64,000 nucleotides of DNA, taken from NCBI GenBank assembly GCA_011526105.1, contig WYAZ01000191.1, positions 124,001-188,000 on the forward strand, written 5' to 3'. The DNA is from Deltaproteobacteria bacterium (GTDB lineage Bacteria; Myxococcota; Kuafuiibacteriia; Kuafuiibacteriales; Kuafuiibacteriaceae). Of this stretch, positions 20,611-29,652 are shown piece after piece. A program made the position numbers and the translations under genes. The first letter of the stretch is position 1, and each line of letters opens with the position of its first letter. Below the pieces are notes generated by a model that was not told where the DNA came from, did not search any database, and saw only the letters and a list, made by a program, of their open reading frames with translations.

Positions 20611-21768
20611 CTAGCTCGCGACGATCGGCAACGCGGTCCGCTTCGACCCCTCCACGGCCACGCCGAGCTGTCCGCAGGCCGCGCTGATGTCGTCGCCCCT
20701 GGGCGTACGCACGAAGGCCGAGAGGCCGCGATCGATCACGATGCGTTGAAAGCGAGCGATCGCGCGATCGCTGGGCCTCGAGAACGGGCTGTAGGGGTGC
20801 TCGTTGAACGGGATGAGGTTCACCTTCGCCGGGAGGTCGTGAAGGAGGCGCACCAGGCGGCGAGCGTCGTCCTCAGTGTCGTTGACGCCCGCGAGCAGCA
20901 CGTACTCGAAGGTAATGCGACGCCGCTCCGGCATGGGGAAGTCGCGGCATGCGCCGAGGAGCTGCGCGATGTTCCACCGCTTGTTGATCGGCATGATCTG
21001 ATCGCGCACCTCGTCCGTGGTCGCGTTGAGCGAGACCGCGAGATTCACCTTCGTATCTTTGCCGAGCCTGGGGATGCGCGGCACCAGGCCCGAGGTGCTC
21101 ACGGTCATGCGACGCGCCGAGATGGCGCCGCCGTCCTCGGCCGAGAGCATGTCGATGGCCCGGACCAGAGCGTCGTAGTTTTGGAGCGGCTCCCCCATGC
21201 CCATCATCACGAGGTTGTTGATGTTGCGCTCCTCGCCGGCCTCTTTCAGATCTTCGCGGACCCGCAAGAGCTGCTCGGCGATCTCGCCCGCGGTGAGGTT
21301 CCGGATCAGCCCCAAGGCGGCGGTGAGACAGAACTGGCAGTCGAGAGCACAGCCCACCTGCGACGAGATGCAGAGCGTGTTTCGCCCTTCGGCGCTCGCG
21401 TCCGGGATGAACACCGCCTCCACGATCTGGCCCCGGCCGGTGCGAAGCGCGTACTTCCGCGTTCCGTCCTTCGAGACCTCGACGGCGCTGACCTCGGTGC
21501 TCGAAATCTCCGCGACCTCTTCGAGCCGGGCTCGGAAGCTCTTCGAGAGATCGGTCATCTCGTCGAGCGACCGCACGCCGCGCTGGTGCATCCAGCGGAA
21601 CATCTGCTTGGCGCGAAAGGGCTTTTCGCCGAGCTCCGCCACAAACGCGGCGAGCTCCACCCGGCCGAGGGCCCGGAGGTCCAACTTTCCACCCGGACCT
21701 CGGTTCGAGGACTTCGCGGGAACAGCGAGGGAGGTCCCCTCGTCCGCGGTCTGGGTGGCCTCTGTCAT
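20611..21768 (-). CDS. rlmN: 23S rRNA (adenine-2503-C2) methyltransferase, radical SAM
   Basis: A 385-residue radical SAM enzyme that methylates A2503 of 23S rRNA (and A37 of some tRNAs in the family). The iron-sulfur signature is CALDCQFC (residues about 135-142). GEPLQNYDAL, RMTVSTSGLVPRIPRL and VSLNATTDEVRDQIMPIN follow. The C-terminal catalytic cysteine lies in AACGQL, and a second conserved Cys is expected in this family. The first 25 residues are a low-complexity Gly/Ser/Ala extension before the helical domain KLDLRALGRVELAAFVA. It begins one base after the ndk stop, so it is translated from the same message. Confidence 0.96.
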   Translation of the reverse strand: MTEATQTADEGTSLAVPAKSSNRGPGGKLDLRALGRVELAAFVAELGEKPFRAKQMFRWMHQRGVRSLDEMTDLSKSFRARLEEVAEISSTEVSAVEVSKDGTRKYALRTGRGQIVEAVFIPDASAEGRNTLCISSQVGCALDCQFCLTAALGLIRNLTAGEIAEQLLRVREDLKEAGEERNINNLVMMGMGEPLQNYDALVRAIDMLSAEDGGAISARRMTVSTSGLVPRIPRLGKDTKVNLAVSLNATTDEVRDQIMPINKRWNIAQLLGACRDFPMPERRRITFEYVLLAGVNDTEDDARRLVRLLHDLPAKVNLIPFNEHPYSPFSRPSDRAIARFQRIVIDRGLSAFVRTPRGDDISAACGQLGVAVEGSKRTALPIVAS

Positions 21769-21769
21769 C

Positions 21770-22210
21770 TCACTTCTTCACGCGCTCGTAGCTCTGCAGC
21801 TCCGAGGCGGCGAAGAAGAACGAGATCTCGGTGGCCGCGGTCTCGGGCGCGTCCGAGCCATGCACGGTGTTCTCTTCGATGCCCGAGGCGTAGAGCTTGC
21901 GGAGCGTACCTTCGGCCGCGTTGGCGGGATTGGTCGCGCCCATGATCTCGCGGTTCTTCGCGATGGCGTCGTCGCCCTCGAGCACGGAGACCACCACCGG
22001 GCCGGTGGTCATGAACTCCACGAGGCTCTTGTAGAAGGGGCGCTCGCGGTGCACCGCGTAGAAGGCCTCGGCCTGCGGGCGGGACAGATGCAGCATCTTG
22101 GTGGCCACGATCTTGAGGCCCTTGGCCTCGAAGGCGGCGAGGCACGCCCCGATGACGCCCTTCTTGACGCCGTCGGGCTTGATGATGCTGAGGGTTCGTT
22201 CTTTGGCCAT
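21770..22210 (-). CDS. ndk: Nucleoside diphosphate kinase
   Basis: A 146-residue NDK that transfers phosphate between nucleoside di- and triphosphates through a histidine intermediate. It begins [21 protein letters not shown]. The active-site histidine is in [18 protein letters not shown] (His about residue 119), with the ATP-binding [11 protein letters not shown] and [18 protein letters not shown] segments intact. Length fits the typical hexameric or tetrameric enzyme. It lies between korC (18-bp gap) and rlmN (1-bp gap). A korC-ndk neighbourhood is unusual, since 2-oxoacid oxidoreductase and NDK do not form a pathway. Confidence 0.97.
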   Translation of the reverse strand: MAKERTLSIIKPDGVKKGVIGACLAAFEAKGLKIVATKMLHLSRPQAEAFYAVHRERPFYKSLVEFMTTGPVVVSVLEGDDAIAKNREIMGATNPANAAEGTLRKLYASGIEENTVHGSDAPETAATEISFFFAASELQSYERVKK

Positions 22211-22228
22211 GATCTCGTTCTCTCCGTG

Positions 22229-22780
22229 TCAGGTCTTTGCTTTGGCTTCGCGACCGAGCTGGTAACCCGCCTCGAGCGCTTGCATGTGAATGTCTTCGCT
22301 GCCCTTTGCTACGTGGTCCTTCACCGCCGCCTCGATGGCCGGCTTGGTCACCACCGCCGACATCTCCACCAAGGCGCCGAGCGCCACGACATAGAGGAGA
22401 CTGTCTCGCTTCAGCGTGTGCTCTGCGGTCCTGATGAGGGGTAGAGCCGTGACGCCGAGCGTACCCGGCACCTTCTTGACCAGGTCCTCGTCGATGACGA
22501 TGAGCGCATCCGGCTTCAGATCACTCGAGTAGCGCTCGAGCGCCTCTTGCGTGGTGGCGAGGAAGAAGTCGACCTGTGTGGCCTTCGGGTAGTCGATGTC
22601 GCCGTCGGAGATGATCACCTCCGACCGCGCCGCCGGGCCGCGGGCCTCGGGTCCATAGCTCTGGACGTGGTGCGCGTTGAGGTCGTCGTAGATCGCCGCC
22701 GCTTCCTGAAGGATGAGACCAGCGTGGATCATCCCGTGCTCGCCGGCTCCCGCCAGGCGCACCTCTTTACGTTCCACCAC
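22229..22780 (-). CDS. korC: 2-oxoacid:ferredoxin oxidoreductase gamma subunit
   Basis: A 183-residue protein of the pyruvate/2-oxoglutarate ferredoxin oxidoreductase gamma-subunit family (KorC/PorG type). It contains the segments LAGAGEHGMIHAGLILQEAA, HVQSYGPEARGPAARSEVII and VTALPLIRTAEHTL typical of the family. This domain helps hold the alpha and beta subunits. Neither alpha nor beta is encoded adjacent: the gene follows lepB (68-bp gap) and precedes ndk. Either the partners lie elsewhere, which is uncommon, or this subunit serves another complex. Translation starts at GTG. The exact substrate cannot be named from this subunit. Confidence 0.85.
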   Translation of the reverse strand: MVERKEVRLAGAGEHGMIHAGLILQEAAAIYDDLNAHHVQSYGPEARGPAARSEVIISDGDIDYPKATQVDFFLATTQEALERYSSDLKPDALIVIDEDLVKKVPGTLGVTALPLIRTAEHTLKRDSLLYVVALGALVEMSAVVTKPAIEAAVKDHVAKGSEDIHMQALEAGYQLGREAKAKT

Positions 22781-22848
22781 GGCGCCTGTCTTCCGGCAAA
22801 CCCCCTAGGAAAGTCAAACCAAAAACCGGCGACAACGGGTGGACCGCC

Positions 22849-23880
22849 TCAATGAATCGGTTGCCCCATGCGGTCCCAGCGTACGCCGGCGCGCGCGCCG
22901 CGCGACCACCACACGAACATCGCCTTACCTTTGACGAGCGCCATGGGTACCCCACCCCATGCCCGGCTGTCGGACGAGTTGTCGCGGTTGTCGCCCATGA
23001 CGAAGACGTGGTCGGACTGCACGACGCACTCGGAGGTGCGCCCGGCTTCGCCGTAGACACACTCGACCCCCGGTAGGGCCTCGCCGCTGGGAAAGGGCGG
23101 ACGTTCGCCGAGGTGGGCGGAGTACAAGACGGTGTAGGCCGCCGGAGGCTCCGACCGACTTCGCTCCGCGTAGGCGTGCGCGCGCTGAAACTGATGAAAG
23201 CCCAGATCTTCGCCCGGCTCCGCGTCCTCGAAGTACGAGAGTAACACCGGGTCTTCTCGCTCGAGCTTCACGCCGTTGATGAACACATCCTTGCCTTCGA
23301 CCCGAATGTGGTCGCCCGCCACCGCCACCACGCGCTTGATGTAGTCCTTGGTCTGATCACGCGGATAACGAAAGACGATCACGTCGCCGCGTTCGGGACC
23401 GCTGCCCCACTGAACGAACCACATGTTCGTAAACGGCACCCGCAGGCCGTAGATGAACTTGTTGACGAAGATGTGATCGCCCACTTCGAGCGTGGGAATC
23501 ATGGACCCGCTCGGGATCTTGAAGGCCTCGAGCACAAACGCCCGAAGGACGAGCGCGATGACGACCGCCACCGTGATGGACTCGAAGAACTCGCGCGTGC
23601 TGCCCTTGCGAACCGAACCCAAGAGCTCGTCGGTGATTCGATCCAGCGCCGCCGACCGCTCCTCGATGAGACTCGCCGCCGCCTTGGGATCCCTGAGTGT
23701 CTCGATCAGGCTCAATCGCGCCGCCTCCAAGCGCTCGGCCTGGTCGGTGGAGAGGCGTTTCTTGTGTCGTTTGGCGAGGCGAGAGACCTCGGAGAGCAAG
23801 GCCTTGGCCTCTTTTCGCGTGGCGCGGGGACTCCTCGGCTGCGCCCCCGAGGCCGCTTTCTTGGCCTCGTCCTTCTTCAC
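22849..23880 (-). CDS. lepB: Signal peptidase I
   Basis: A membrane serine protease that removes signal peptides from exported proteins. The 343-residue form starts at GTG 23880, overlapping the lepA stop by 4 bp (an upstream in-frame start would run deep into lepA). About 98 residues of Lys/Arg/Glu-rich helical N-terminus precede one membrane segment ([19 protein letters not shown]). The catalytic Ser is in [12 protein letters not shown], the Lys in [12 protein letters not shown], and box E is [14 protein letters not shown]. The long cytoplasmic N-terminal extension is larger than in Escherichia coli and not part of the peptidase domain. The lepA-lepB coupling is a common bacterial arrangement. 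Confidence 0.95.
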   Translation of the reverse strand: MKKDEAKKAASGAQPRSPRATRKEAKALLSEVSRLAKRHKKRLSTDQAERLEAARLSLIETLRDPKAAASLIEERSAALDRITDELLGSVRKGSTREFFESITVAVVIALVLRAFVLEAFKIPSGSMIPTLEVGDHIFVNKFIYGLRVPFTNMWFVQWGSGPERGDVIVFRYPRDQTKDYIKRVVAVAGDHIRVEGKDVFINGVKLEREDPVLLSYFEDAEPGEDLGFHQFQRAHAYAERSRSEPPAAYTVLYSAHLGERPPFPSGEALPGVECVYGEAGRTSECVVQSDHVFVMGDNRDNSSDSRAWGGVPMALVKGKAMFVWWSRGARAGVRWDRMGQPIH

Positions 23881-25691
23881 TCGTCGACCTTCAGGACGGA
23901 CAGGAAGGCCTCTTGTGGGATCTCCACTCGGCCAACCTGCTTCATCCGCTTCTTTCCTTCCTTTTGGCGATCGAGCAGCTTTCGCTTTCGCGAGATGTCG
24001 CCGCCATAACACTTGGCGGTGACGTCTTTTCGGTACGCCTTGACCGTCTCGCGCGAGATGATGCGAGAGCCGATCGCGGCCTGAATCGCGACGTCGAACT
24101 GCTGACGCGGGATGATCTTGCGCAGCTTCTCGGTCAGGCTCTTGCCGCGCTCGTAAGCGCGGTCTTTATGCACGATGATGGAGAGCGCGTCGACGCCTTC
24201 CCCGTTCAGGAGCACGTCGAGTCTCACCAGCTTGGCGTCCGCGTAGCCGGCGAGTTCGTAGTCCATGGATGCGTAGCCGCGGCTCATGGTCTTCAGCCGG
24301 TCGAAGAAGTCATAGATGATCTCGGGCAGCGGGAGCTTGTAGGTGATCATCACGCGATTGGTGCCGTGATACTCCATGTTCTCCTGCACCCCCCGGCGGT
24401 CCTCGCAGAGCTGAATCACCGCCCCCACGTATTCGCTGGGCGTGTGAATGCGAACGCGCACCACCGGCTCTTCGAAGAGCTCGATCTTGTCGGGTGGAGG
24501 CAGGTGCGTGGGGTTGTCGACCATCTTGACGGTGCCGTCGGTCGTGGTGACCCGGTAGACCGCGGTGGGCGAAGTGGTGATGAGCGAGGCGTTGAACTCC
24601 CGCTCGAGCCGCTCCTGGGCGATCTGCATGTGCAGGAGGCCCAGAAATCCGCAGCGAAAGCCGAAGCCCAACGCCTGCGAGGTCTCGGGCTCGAACGAAA
24701 AGGCGGCATCGTTCAAGCGCAGCTTTTCCAGAGAGTCTCTGAGGGCCTCGTAGTCGGCGCTGATGATGGGAAAGAAGCCGGCGTAGACCATGGCCTGGAT
24801 CTTCCGGAAACCAGGCAGGGCCGGGGTCTTGTGGTCGCTTGCAGAAAAGACGGTGTCGCCGACCTGAGCGTCTCGGACCTCCTTGACGGAGGCCGCGAAG
24901 AAGCCCACCTGACCCGCCACGAGACGGTCGAGTTTTGTGGCGTGCGGGGTGAAGCATCCGAGTTCGAGGAGCTCGAACTCCTTGCCCTCGGTGCGACCGA
25001 AGCGGATCTCCGCCTTCAGCTTCATCACCCCGTGCACGACCTTCACGAGGCAGATGACGCCGCGATACGGATCGAACCACGAGTCGATGACGAGTGCCTG
25101 CAGTGGCGCTTCCCGGTTCCCCGGCGGCGGCGGCATGCGCGTCACCACCGCCTCGAGGATCTCTTCGATGCCGACGCCGGTCTTCGCCGAGGCCAAGATC
25201 GCCGTGTCCCCGTCGATGCCTACGAGCTCGGTGATCTCGGCTCGGATCTCGTCGGGGCGCGCGGAAGGGAGGTCGATCTTGTTGATGACCGGGACGATCT
25301 CGAGGTTCTGATCCACCGCGAGGTACACGTTCGCGAGGGTCTGCGCTTCTACGCCCTGCGCGGCATCCACCACGAGCAGCGCCCCCTCGCAGGCCGCGAG
25401 CGATCTCGAGACCTCGTAGGTGAAGTCGACGTGGCCGGGGGTGTCGATGAGGTTGAGCTGATAGTCCTGGCCGTCTTTGGCGCGATAGGGGAGCCGCACC
25501 GCCTGAGCCTTGATGGTGATGCCGCGCTCACGTTCGAGATCCATCTTGTCGAGGAACTGCGCCTCCGACTCGCGCGCCGACAACGCCCCGGTCTTCTCTA
25601 GAATCCGATCCGCGAGCGTCGACTTCCCATGATCGATGTGCGCGATGATGGAGAAGTTGCGAATGCGTTCGATGGGAAAGTCGGTGCTCAT
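23877..25691 (-). CDS. lepA: Translation elongation factor 4
   Basis: A 604-residue ribosome-associated GTPase of the EF-G-like family. Motifs: [17 protein letters not shown] (G1), [10 protein letters not shown] (G2), [12 protein letters not shown] (G3) and [10 protein letters not shown] (G4). The LepA-specific C-terminal region includes [20 protein letters not shown] (mid-protein) and [31 protein letters not shown] and [22 protein letters not shown]. The ATG at 25691 ([13 protein letters not shown]) is chosen because family homology begins there. The open frame continues about 300 bases further upstream into non-coding sequence. The gene is divergent from serA, with 163 bp between them that must hold both promoters. 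Confidence 0.97.
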   Translation of the reverse strand: MSTDFPIERIRNFSIIAHIDHGKSTLADRILEKTGALSARESEAQFLDKMDLERERGITIKAQAVRLPYRAKDGQDYQLNLIDTPGHVDFTYEVSRSLAACEGALLVVDAAQGVEAQTLANVYLAVDQNLEIVPVINKIDLPSARPDEIRAEITELVGIDGDTAILASAKTGVGIEEILEAVVTRMPPPPGNREAPLQALVIDSWFDPYRGVICLVKVVHGVMKLKAEIRFGRTEGKEFELLELGCFTPHATKLDRLVAGQVGFFAASVKEVRDAQVGDTVFSASDHKTPALPGFRKIQAMVYAGFFPIISADYEALRDSLEKLRLNDAAFSFEPETSQALGFGFRCGFLGLLHMQIAQERLEREFNASLITTSPTAVYRVTTTDGTVKMVDNPTHLPPPDKIELFEEPVVRVRIHTPSEYVGAVIQLCEDRRGVQENMEYHGTNRVMITYKLPLPEIIYDFFDRLKTMSRGYASMDYELAGYADAKLVRLDVLLNGEGVDALSIIVHKDRAYERGKSLTEKLRKIIPRQQFDVAIQAAIGSRIISRETVKAYRKDVTAKCYGGDISRKRKLLDRQKEGKKRMKQVGRVEIPQEAFLSVLKVDE

Positions 25692-25854
25692 AGGCCCAGG
25701 ACGCGCACGAAGGCCGCACACGGCCGGATCACGCGCATTCCCTTCGTGAAAACGGGAAGTTATTGGGGGAATCCGGCCATGGCAAGCGAGGAATTGCCGA
25801 AAGGGCGCAAAGCCGGGCTTGCGGCCTCCTGCGCCCGAAGATAGACCGCCTCCC

Positions 25855-27444
25855 GTGACCCAATACCGAGTTCTCGTGAGTGACAAGCTGTCCGCCCAGG
25901 GGCTTTCCGTGTTCGAAAAGAGCAAGGAGATCCAGGTCGACGTCAAGACCGGCCTGAAGAAGGACGAGCTGCTCGCCATCATCGGCGACTACGACGCGCT
26001 CGCGATCCGAAGCGCCACCAAGGTCGACAAAGACGTGCTCGAGCGCGGGACCAAGCTGAAGGTCATCGGGCGAGCCGGCATCGGGGTCGACAACGTCGAC
26101 GTGCCGGAGGCCTCTCGCCGCGGAATCATCGTGATGAACACGCCGGACGGCAACGTCATCACCACCGCGGAGCACGCGATCAGCATGATGGCGGCGCTCA
26201 CGCGACGCATCCCCCAGGCCACGGCCTCCATGAAGGCCGGCCAGTGGGAGAAGTCGAAGTTCGAGGGACGCGAGCTCTACAACAAGGTGCTCGGGGTCGT
26301 CGGGCTCGGAAAGATCGGCAAGATCGTGGCAAGCCGCGCCCAGGGCCTGAAGATGCGCGTCATCGCCTTCGACCCCTTCCTCAGCCAAGAACAGGCGCAG
26401 GAGCTCGGCGTCGAGCTCGTTTCGAAGGATGAGCTTCTCACGCGGTCCGACTACGTGACGCTGCACGTGCCGCTCCTCGACAGCACCAAGATGCTGCTCG
26501 ACCGCGCCGCGCTCGACCGCATGAAGAAGGGTGCCTTCCTCATCAACTGCGCGCGCGGCGGGCTCGTCGACGAAGCAGCCGTCGCCGAAGCGGTGAAGTC
26601 AGGAAAGCTCGGTGGAGCGGCCTTTGACGTCTTCGCGCAAGAACCGCCACCCGCGGATCACCCACTGCTCTCGGTGGACAATGTCATTCTCACCCCGCAC
26701 CTCGGGGCCTCCACCTCGGAAGCCCAGGAGAATGTCGCCCTCTCGGTGGCCGAGCAGATCGTGGCGTTCCTCGAGACCGGCGCGGTGATGAACGCGGTCA
26801 ACGCCCCCAGCGTCTCCGCCGAGGCGATGGCCCAAGTGGGTCCGTGGGTCGACCTGGCCAAGAAGCTCGGGTCCCTGGCCGGCCAGCTCCACAGCGGCGG
26901 CCTGTCCAAGATTCAGATGCGTTATCGCGGCCGGATCTCGGACGGCAGCCTGGAGCCACTGACCATCGCGATACTGACCGGCGTGCTCTCCGTCCGGGTC
27001 GAGAACGTCAACGAGGTCAACGCCCCGCTCGTCGCGGAGGAACGCGGGATCGAGTGCGTGGAGGAGAAGACCGCCACCGCTCGAGACTTCGCCGCGCTCG
27101 TCGCAGTTCGAGTCGAAGGCGACGAGGGTGCGACCGAGGTCGAGGGCACCCTGGTCGGCGCCAAAGAGCCGTTGGTCGTGCGCGTGAACGGCGTGCGGCT
27201 GGAGATCGTCCCGGACGGACACCTGTTGCTCACGCAGCACCACGACAAGCCCGGCATGGTCGGAAAGATCGGTACCATCCTCGGACAGCACCAGATCAAC
27301 ATCTCGCGCATGACTTTGGCCGAGAGCGAGAGCGGAAAGCCGGCACAGGCCGCGATCAGCGTCGATGCCGCGATTCCCGAACCGGTGCTCAAAGAGCTGC
27401 GTGCGATCACCGGGGTCGTGGAAGCGCGGTCGCTGCTCTTCTAG
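25855..27444 (+). CDS. serA: D-3-phosphoglycerate dehydrogenase
   Basis: A 529-residue enzyme that oxidises 3-phosphoglycerate with NAD in the first step of serine synthesis. Domains: substrate-binding and NAD-binding Rossmann fold ([15 protein letters not shown], residues about 145-160), catalytic segments [13 protein letters not shown] and [14 protein letters not shown], then the ASB domain ([20 protein letters not shown]) and a C-terminal ACT domain ([19 protein letters not shown]) for possible serine feedback. Length is the long-form SerA type. Starts at GTG 25855 ([13 protein letters not shown]). The upstream in-frame extension is proline-rich and not family-like. msrA follows after 20 bp. 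Confidence 0.96.
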   Translation: MTQYRVLVSDKLSAQGLSVFEKSKEIQVDVKTGLKKDELLAIIGDYDALAIRSATKVDKDVLERGTKLKVIGRAGIGVDNVDVPEASRRGIIVMNTPDGNVITTAEHAISMMAALTRRIPQATASMKAGQWEKSKFEGRELYNKVLGVVGLGKIGKIVASRAQGLKMRVIAFDPFLSQEQAQELGVELVSKDELLTRSDYVTLHVPLLDSTKMLLDRAALDRMKKGAFLINCARGGLVDEAAVAEAVKSGKLGGAAFDVFAQEPPPADHPLLSVDNVILTPHLGASTSEAQENVALSVAEQIVAFLETGAVMNAVNAPSVSAEAMAQVGPWVDLAKKLGSLAGQLHSGGLSKIQMRYRGRISDGSLEPLTIAILTGVLSVRVENVNEVNAPLVAEERGIECVEEKTATARDFAALVAVRVEGDEGATEVEGTLVGAKEPLVVRVNGVRLEIVPDGHLLLTQHHDKPGMVGKIGTILGQHQINISRMTLAESESGKPAQAAISVDAAIPEPVLKELRAITGVVEARSLLF

Positions 27445-27464
27445 AACGGTATAGGATGGACCTC

Positions 27465-28130
27465 ATGAAGAGGTCTCTTCAAACGCAAGCCGCATCGGTC
27501 TTGGTCGCGCTGCTGGCCGCTTGCACATCCACCCCATCGAGCGCCGCGGCCCCGCTCCCGGCGCCGAAGGTCGATCCAAAGTTCGAGGGCACCGGCGACC
27601 GCGTTCTGGTCCTCGCCGCCGGCTGCTTTTGGTGCGTCGAGGCGGTGTTCGAGGCGCTCGAGGGCGTGAAGCGAGTGCAGTCGGGCTACGCGGGTGGAAA
27701 GGCGGAGGAGGCCGAGTACGAGAAGGTCTCCTCGGGACGCACGGGCCACGCGGAGGTGGTCCGGATCGAGTACGACCCGCGCGTCATCTCGTACGGGACG
27801 CTGCTACAGGTCTTCTTCTCCACGCACGACCCCACCACCAAGGACCGACAGGGCCCGGACCACGGTCCGCAATACCGCTCGGCCATCTTCCATGCGGACG
27901 ACGCCGAGAAGAAGATCGCCGCCGCGTACATCGCGCAGCTCGGCGCGACCAAGGTCTTCACAAAGCCGGTGGTCACGACGCTCGAGCCCCTCACCGTCTT
28001 TCACGCGGCGGAGACCTATCACCAGGACTTCGTCGCGAGGAATCCAAACCACGGCTACGTGCGCCAGTGGGCGCTGCCGAAGCTCGACAAACTACGAAAG
28101 CTCTTCCCCGAACGTCTGCGGAAGAAGTGA
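27465..28130 (+). CDS. msrA: Lipoprotein peptide-methionine (S)-S-oxide reductase
   Basis: A 221-residue MsrA preceded by a lipoprotein signal peptide (lipobox LLAAC, Cys at about residue 19 of MKRSLQTQAASVLVALLAAC). MsrA reduces methionine-S-sulfoxide in proteins. The active-site motif is GCFWCVEAVFEAL (about residues 54-66), with family segments GYAGGKAEEAEYEKVSSGRTGHAE, DPTTKDRQGPDHGPQYRSAI and HQDFVARNP. The ATG at 27465 has a purine-rich ribosome site and is preferred over an ATG 9 bases upstream. Export and lipid anchoring imply repair of periplasmic proteins, which needs an electron donor not visible here. No MsrB domain is fused. It ends 12 bp from convergent nuoC. Confidence 0.94.
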   Translation: MKRSLQTQAASVLVALLAACTSTPSSAAAPLPAPKVDPKFEGTGDRVLVLAAGCFWCVEAVFEALEGVKRVQSGYAGGKAEEAEYEKVSSGRTGHAEVVRIEYDPRVISYGTLLQVFFSTHDPTTKDRQGPDHGPQYRSAIFHADDAEKKIAAAYIAQLGATKVFTKPVVTTLEPLTVFHAAETYHQDFVARNPNHGYVRQWALPKLDKLRKLFPERLRKK

Positions 28131-28142
28131 GGCCCAGGCTCT

Positions 28143-28646
28143 CTAAAGGTGCTCGCGGCCGGCGCGCGGCCCGATGAGCGGCTGACGCTTCTCCATCGGG
28201 TAGTCCTTGCGAAGCGGATAGCCTTCGAACTCCGGGTACAAAAGAATGCGCCGCAGATCCGGGTGGCCGTCGAACTTGATGCCGTACAGATCGAAGGCCT
28301 CTCGCTCCATCCAGAGCGCGCTCTTCCAGAGAGGCACCACCGAGGCCACCTTGGGCTCTGCCTCCGGGAGCTCGACCTTCAAGCGAATCCGGTGCCCCTT
28401 GCTCAGGCTGTACAGGTGATAGACGACCTCGAAACGACCGGCCGCAGGCTTGAGCCCGAGGTAGTCCACGCCGGTGAGGTCCATGAGCATCTCGCAGGAC
28501 AGCGCGGGGTCTTCTTTAGCGAAGCGACAGATCTCGACGAGTTGCGCGGGCGACACCAGCGCGGTCTCGTCGCCGCAATCGGAGTGATGAGAGAGGACCG
28601 CCGCACCAAAGCGGTCGACGATCCGGCTGAGAACGAGCTTGCTCAT
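28143..28646 (-). CDS. nuoC: NADH-quinone oxidoreductase subunit C
   Basis: A 167-residue complex I subunit of the 30-kDa family. The hallmark segments LWMEREAFDLYGIKFDGHPDLRRILLYPEFEGYPLRKDYPM are present (in pieces: EREAFDLYGI, GHPDLRRILL, GYPLRKDYP). It is a peripheral-arm subunit facing the cytoplasm. It is not fused to NuoD, which is absent. The order nuoA-nuoB-nuoC reads leftward with short gaps (23 bp and 7 bp). nuoD to nuoN do not follow in the window, because the next gene is convergent msrA. The remaining complex I genes would have to be at another locus. Confidence 0.95.
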   Translation of the reverse strand: MSKLVLSRIVDRFGAAVLSHHSDCGDETALVSPAQLVEICRFAKEDPALSCEMLMDLTGVDYLGLKPAAGRFEVVYHLYSLSKGHRIRLKVELPEAEPKVASVVPLWKSALWMEREAFDLYGIKFDGHPDLRRILLYPEFEGYPLRKDYPMEKRQPLIGPRAGREHL

Positions 28647-28653
28647 GGGCGGC

Positions 28654-29205
28654 TCACTTGACGACCGGCAACAGCGGCCGCCGGTCGTTTCGGACTTTGG
28701 TTTGGAGCATCATCAGCGCGTCGAGCACCGCTTCCGGACGTGGCGGACAACCGGGAATGAAGACATCGACCGGTATGATCGTGTCGATGCCCTGGACCGT
28801 CGTGTAGTTGCGATAGAAGCCGCCGGACGAAGCGCAGACTCCGAAGCTGATGACCCACTTGGGATCCGCCATCTGCTCGAAGACGGTCCGAAGAACCGGG
28901 GCCTGCTTGTGGGTGATGGTGCCCACCACCATCAAGAGGTCGGCCTGCCGGGGCGAGAAGCGGGGGAGTTCTGCCCCAAATCGAGAGTAGTCGTAGCGGG
29001 GGCCCGCGGCCGCCATGTACTCCATGCCACAGCAGGCGGTGACGAACGGATACTGAAAGAAGGACCAGGCCCGACCCCAGCCCACGATGTCCTGCACGAC
29101 CTCGTTTTTGTTCAAGAACCGCCGAAAGAAGCCTTCAGCCTCCGCCAGCGTCGTGACAACCGCTTCGTTGCCGAGCAGTTGGCTGTTTGCGTCCGAGCTC
29201 GCCAT
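28654..29205 (-). CDS. nuoB: NADH-quinone oxidoreductase subunit B
   Basis: A 183-residue complex I subunit that holds iron-sulfur cluster N2 next to the quinone site. Cys motifs [25 protein letters not shown] and [15 protein letters not shown] provide the four ligands. The fold [16 protein letters not shown] and [16 protein letters not shown] match the family. The ATG at 29205 gives [11 protein letters not shown]; the longer open frame upstream runs through nuoA and is not family-like. It lies between nuoA and nuoC in the same unit. Confidence 0.96.
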   Translation of the reverse strand: MASSDANSQLLGNEAVVTTLAEAEGFFRRFLNKNEVVQDIVGWGRAWSFFQYPFVTACCGMEYMAAAGPRYDYSRFGAELPRFSPRQADLLMVVGTITHKQAPVLRTVFEQMADPKWVISFGVCASSGGFYRNYTTVQGIDTIIPVDVFIPGCPPRPEAVLDALMMLQTKVRNDRRPLLPVVK

Positions 29206-29228
29206 CTTTACACCTCGAAGACCGCGCC

Positions 29229-29582
29229 TCAGGCCCAGTCGAGCGCACCCTTCTTCCAGACATAGACGAGGCCCAACCCGAGGATCGCGACGAAGGTCAC
29301 CATGGTCCAGAACCCGAGCCAGCCCAGCTCCGAGAAGATCACCGCCCACGGGTAGAGAAAGACGGTCTCGATATCGAAGACGATGAACAGCAGGGCCACG
29401 ATGTAGAACTTCACGGAGACCCGCCTCACGACGGGACCGAGTGGTGGGTTACCACACTCGAAGGGTCGCTCCTTGCGGGGATTGGGCGCCTTTGGTCCCA
29501 GGACCGAGGCAAGAGTCCACAAGATCAGCGCGATCATCGCGGCGATCAGGAACAGGACGAAGATCGTTCCGTAGTTGGCCAC
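29229..29582 (-). CDS. nuoA: NADH-quinone oxidoreductase subunit A
   Basis: A 117-residue membrane subunit of complex I with three predicted membrane helices ([58 protein letters not shown]). The family signature [12 protein letters not shown] is intact, as is the cytoplasmic loop with [10 protein letters not shown] (usual form YECGxxP). Starts at GTG 29582. It heads the leftward nuoABC unit. The 70 bp before it up to the pseudokinase gene show no clear promoter. Confidence 0.95.
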   Translation of the reverse strand: MANYGTIFVLFLIAAMIALILWTLASVLGPKAPNPRKERPFECGNPPLGPVVRRVSVKFYIVALLFIVFDIETVFLYPWAVIFSELGWLGFWTMVTFVAILGLGLVYVWKKGALDWA

Positions 29583-29652
29583 TCGCCCGGGTTCTAGCCC
29601 TGCCCTGGTGTGCGGTCAATCGCTGATCCCGAGCGGCCGGCGGGGGCCCCCC

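Noticed and set aside
25690-25830. Sequence resembling a sigma-54 site (tggcaagcgaggaattgc) near serA
   Set aside because: GG and GC are 13 bases apart rather than 10, so RpoN would not recognise it.
25692-25982. N-terminal extension of lepA
   Set aside because: Not family-like, overlaps the region needed for serA and lepA promoters, and runs through the serA start.
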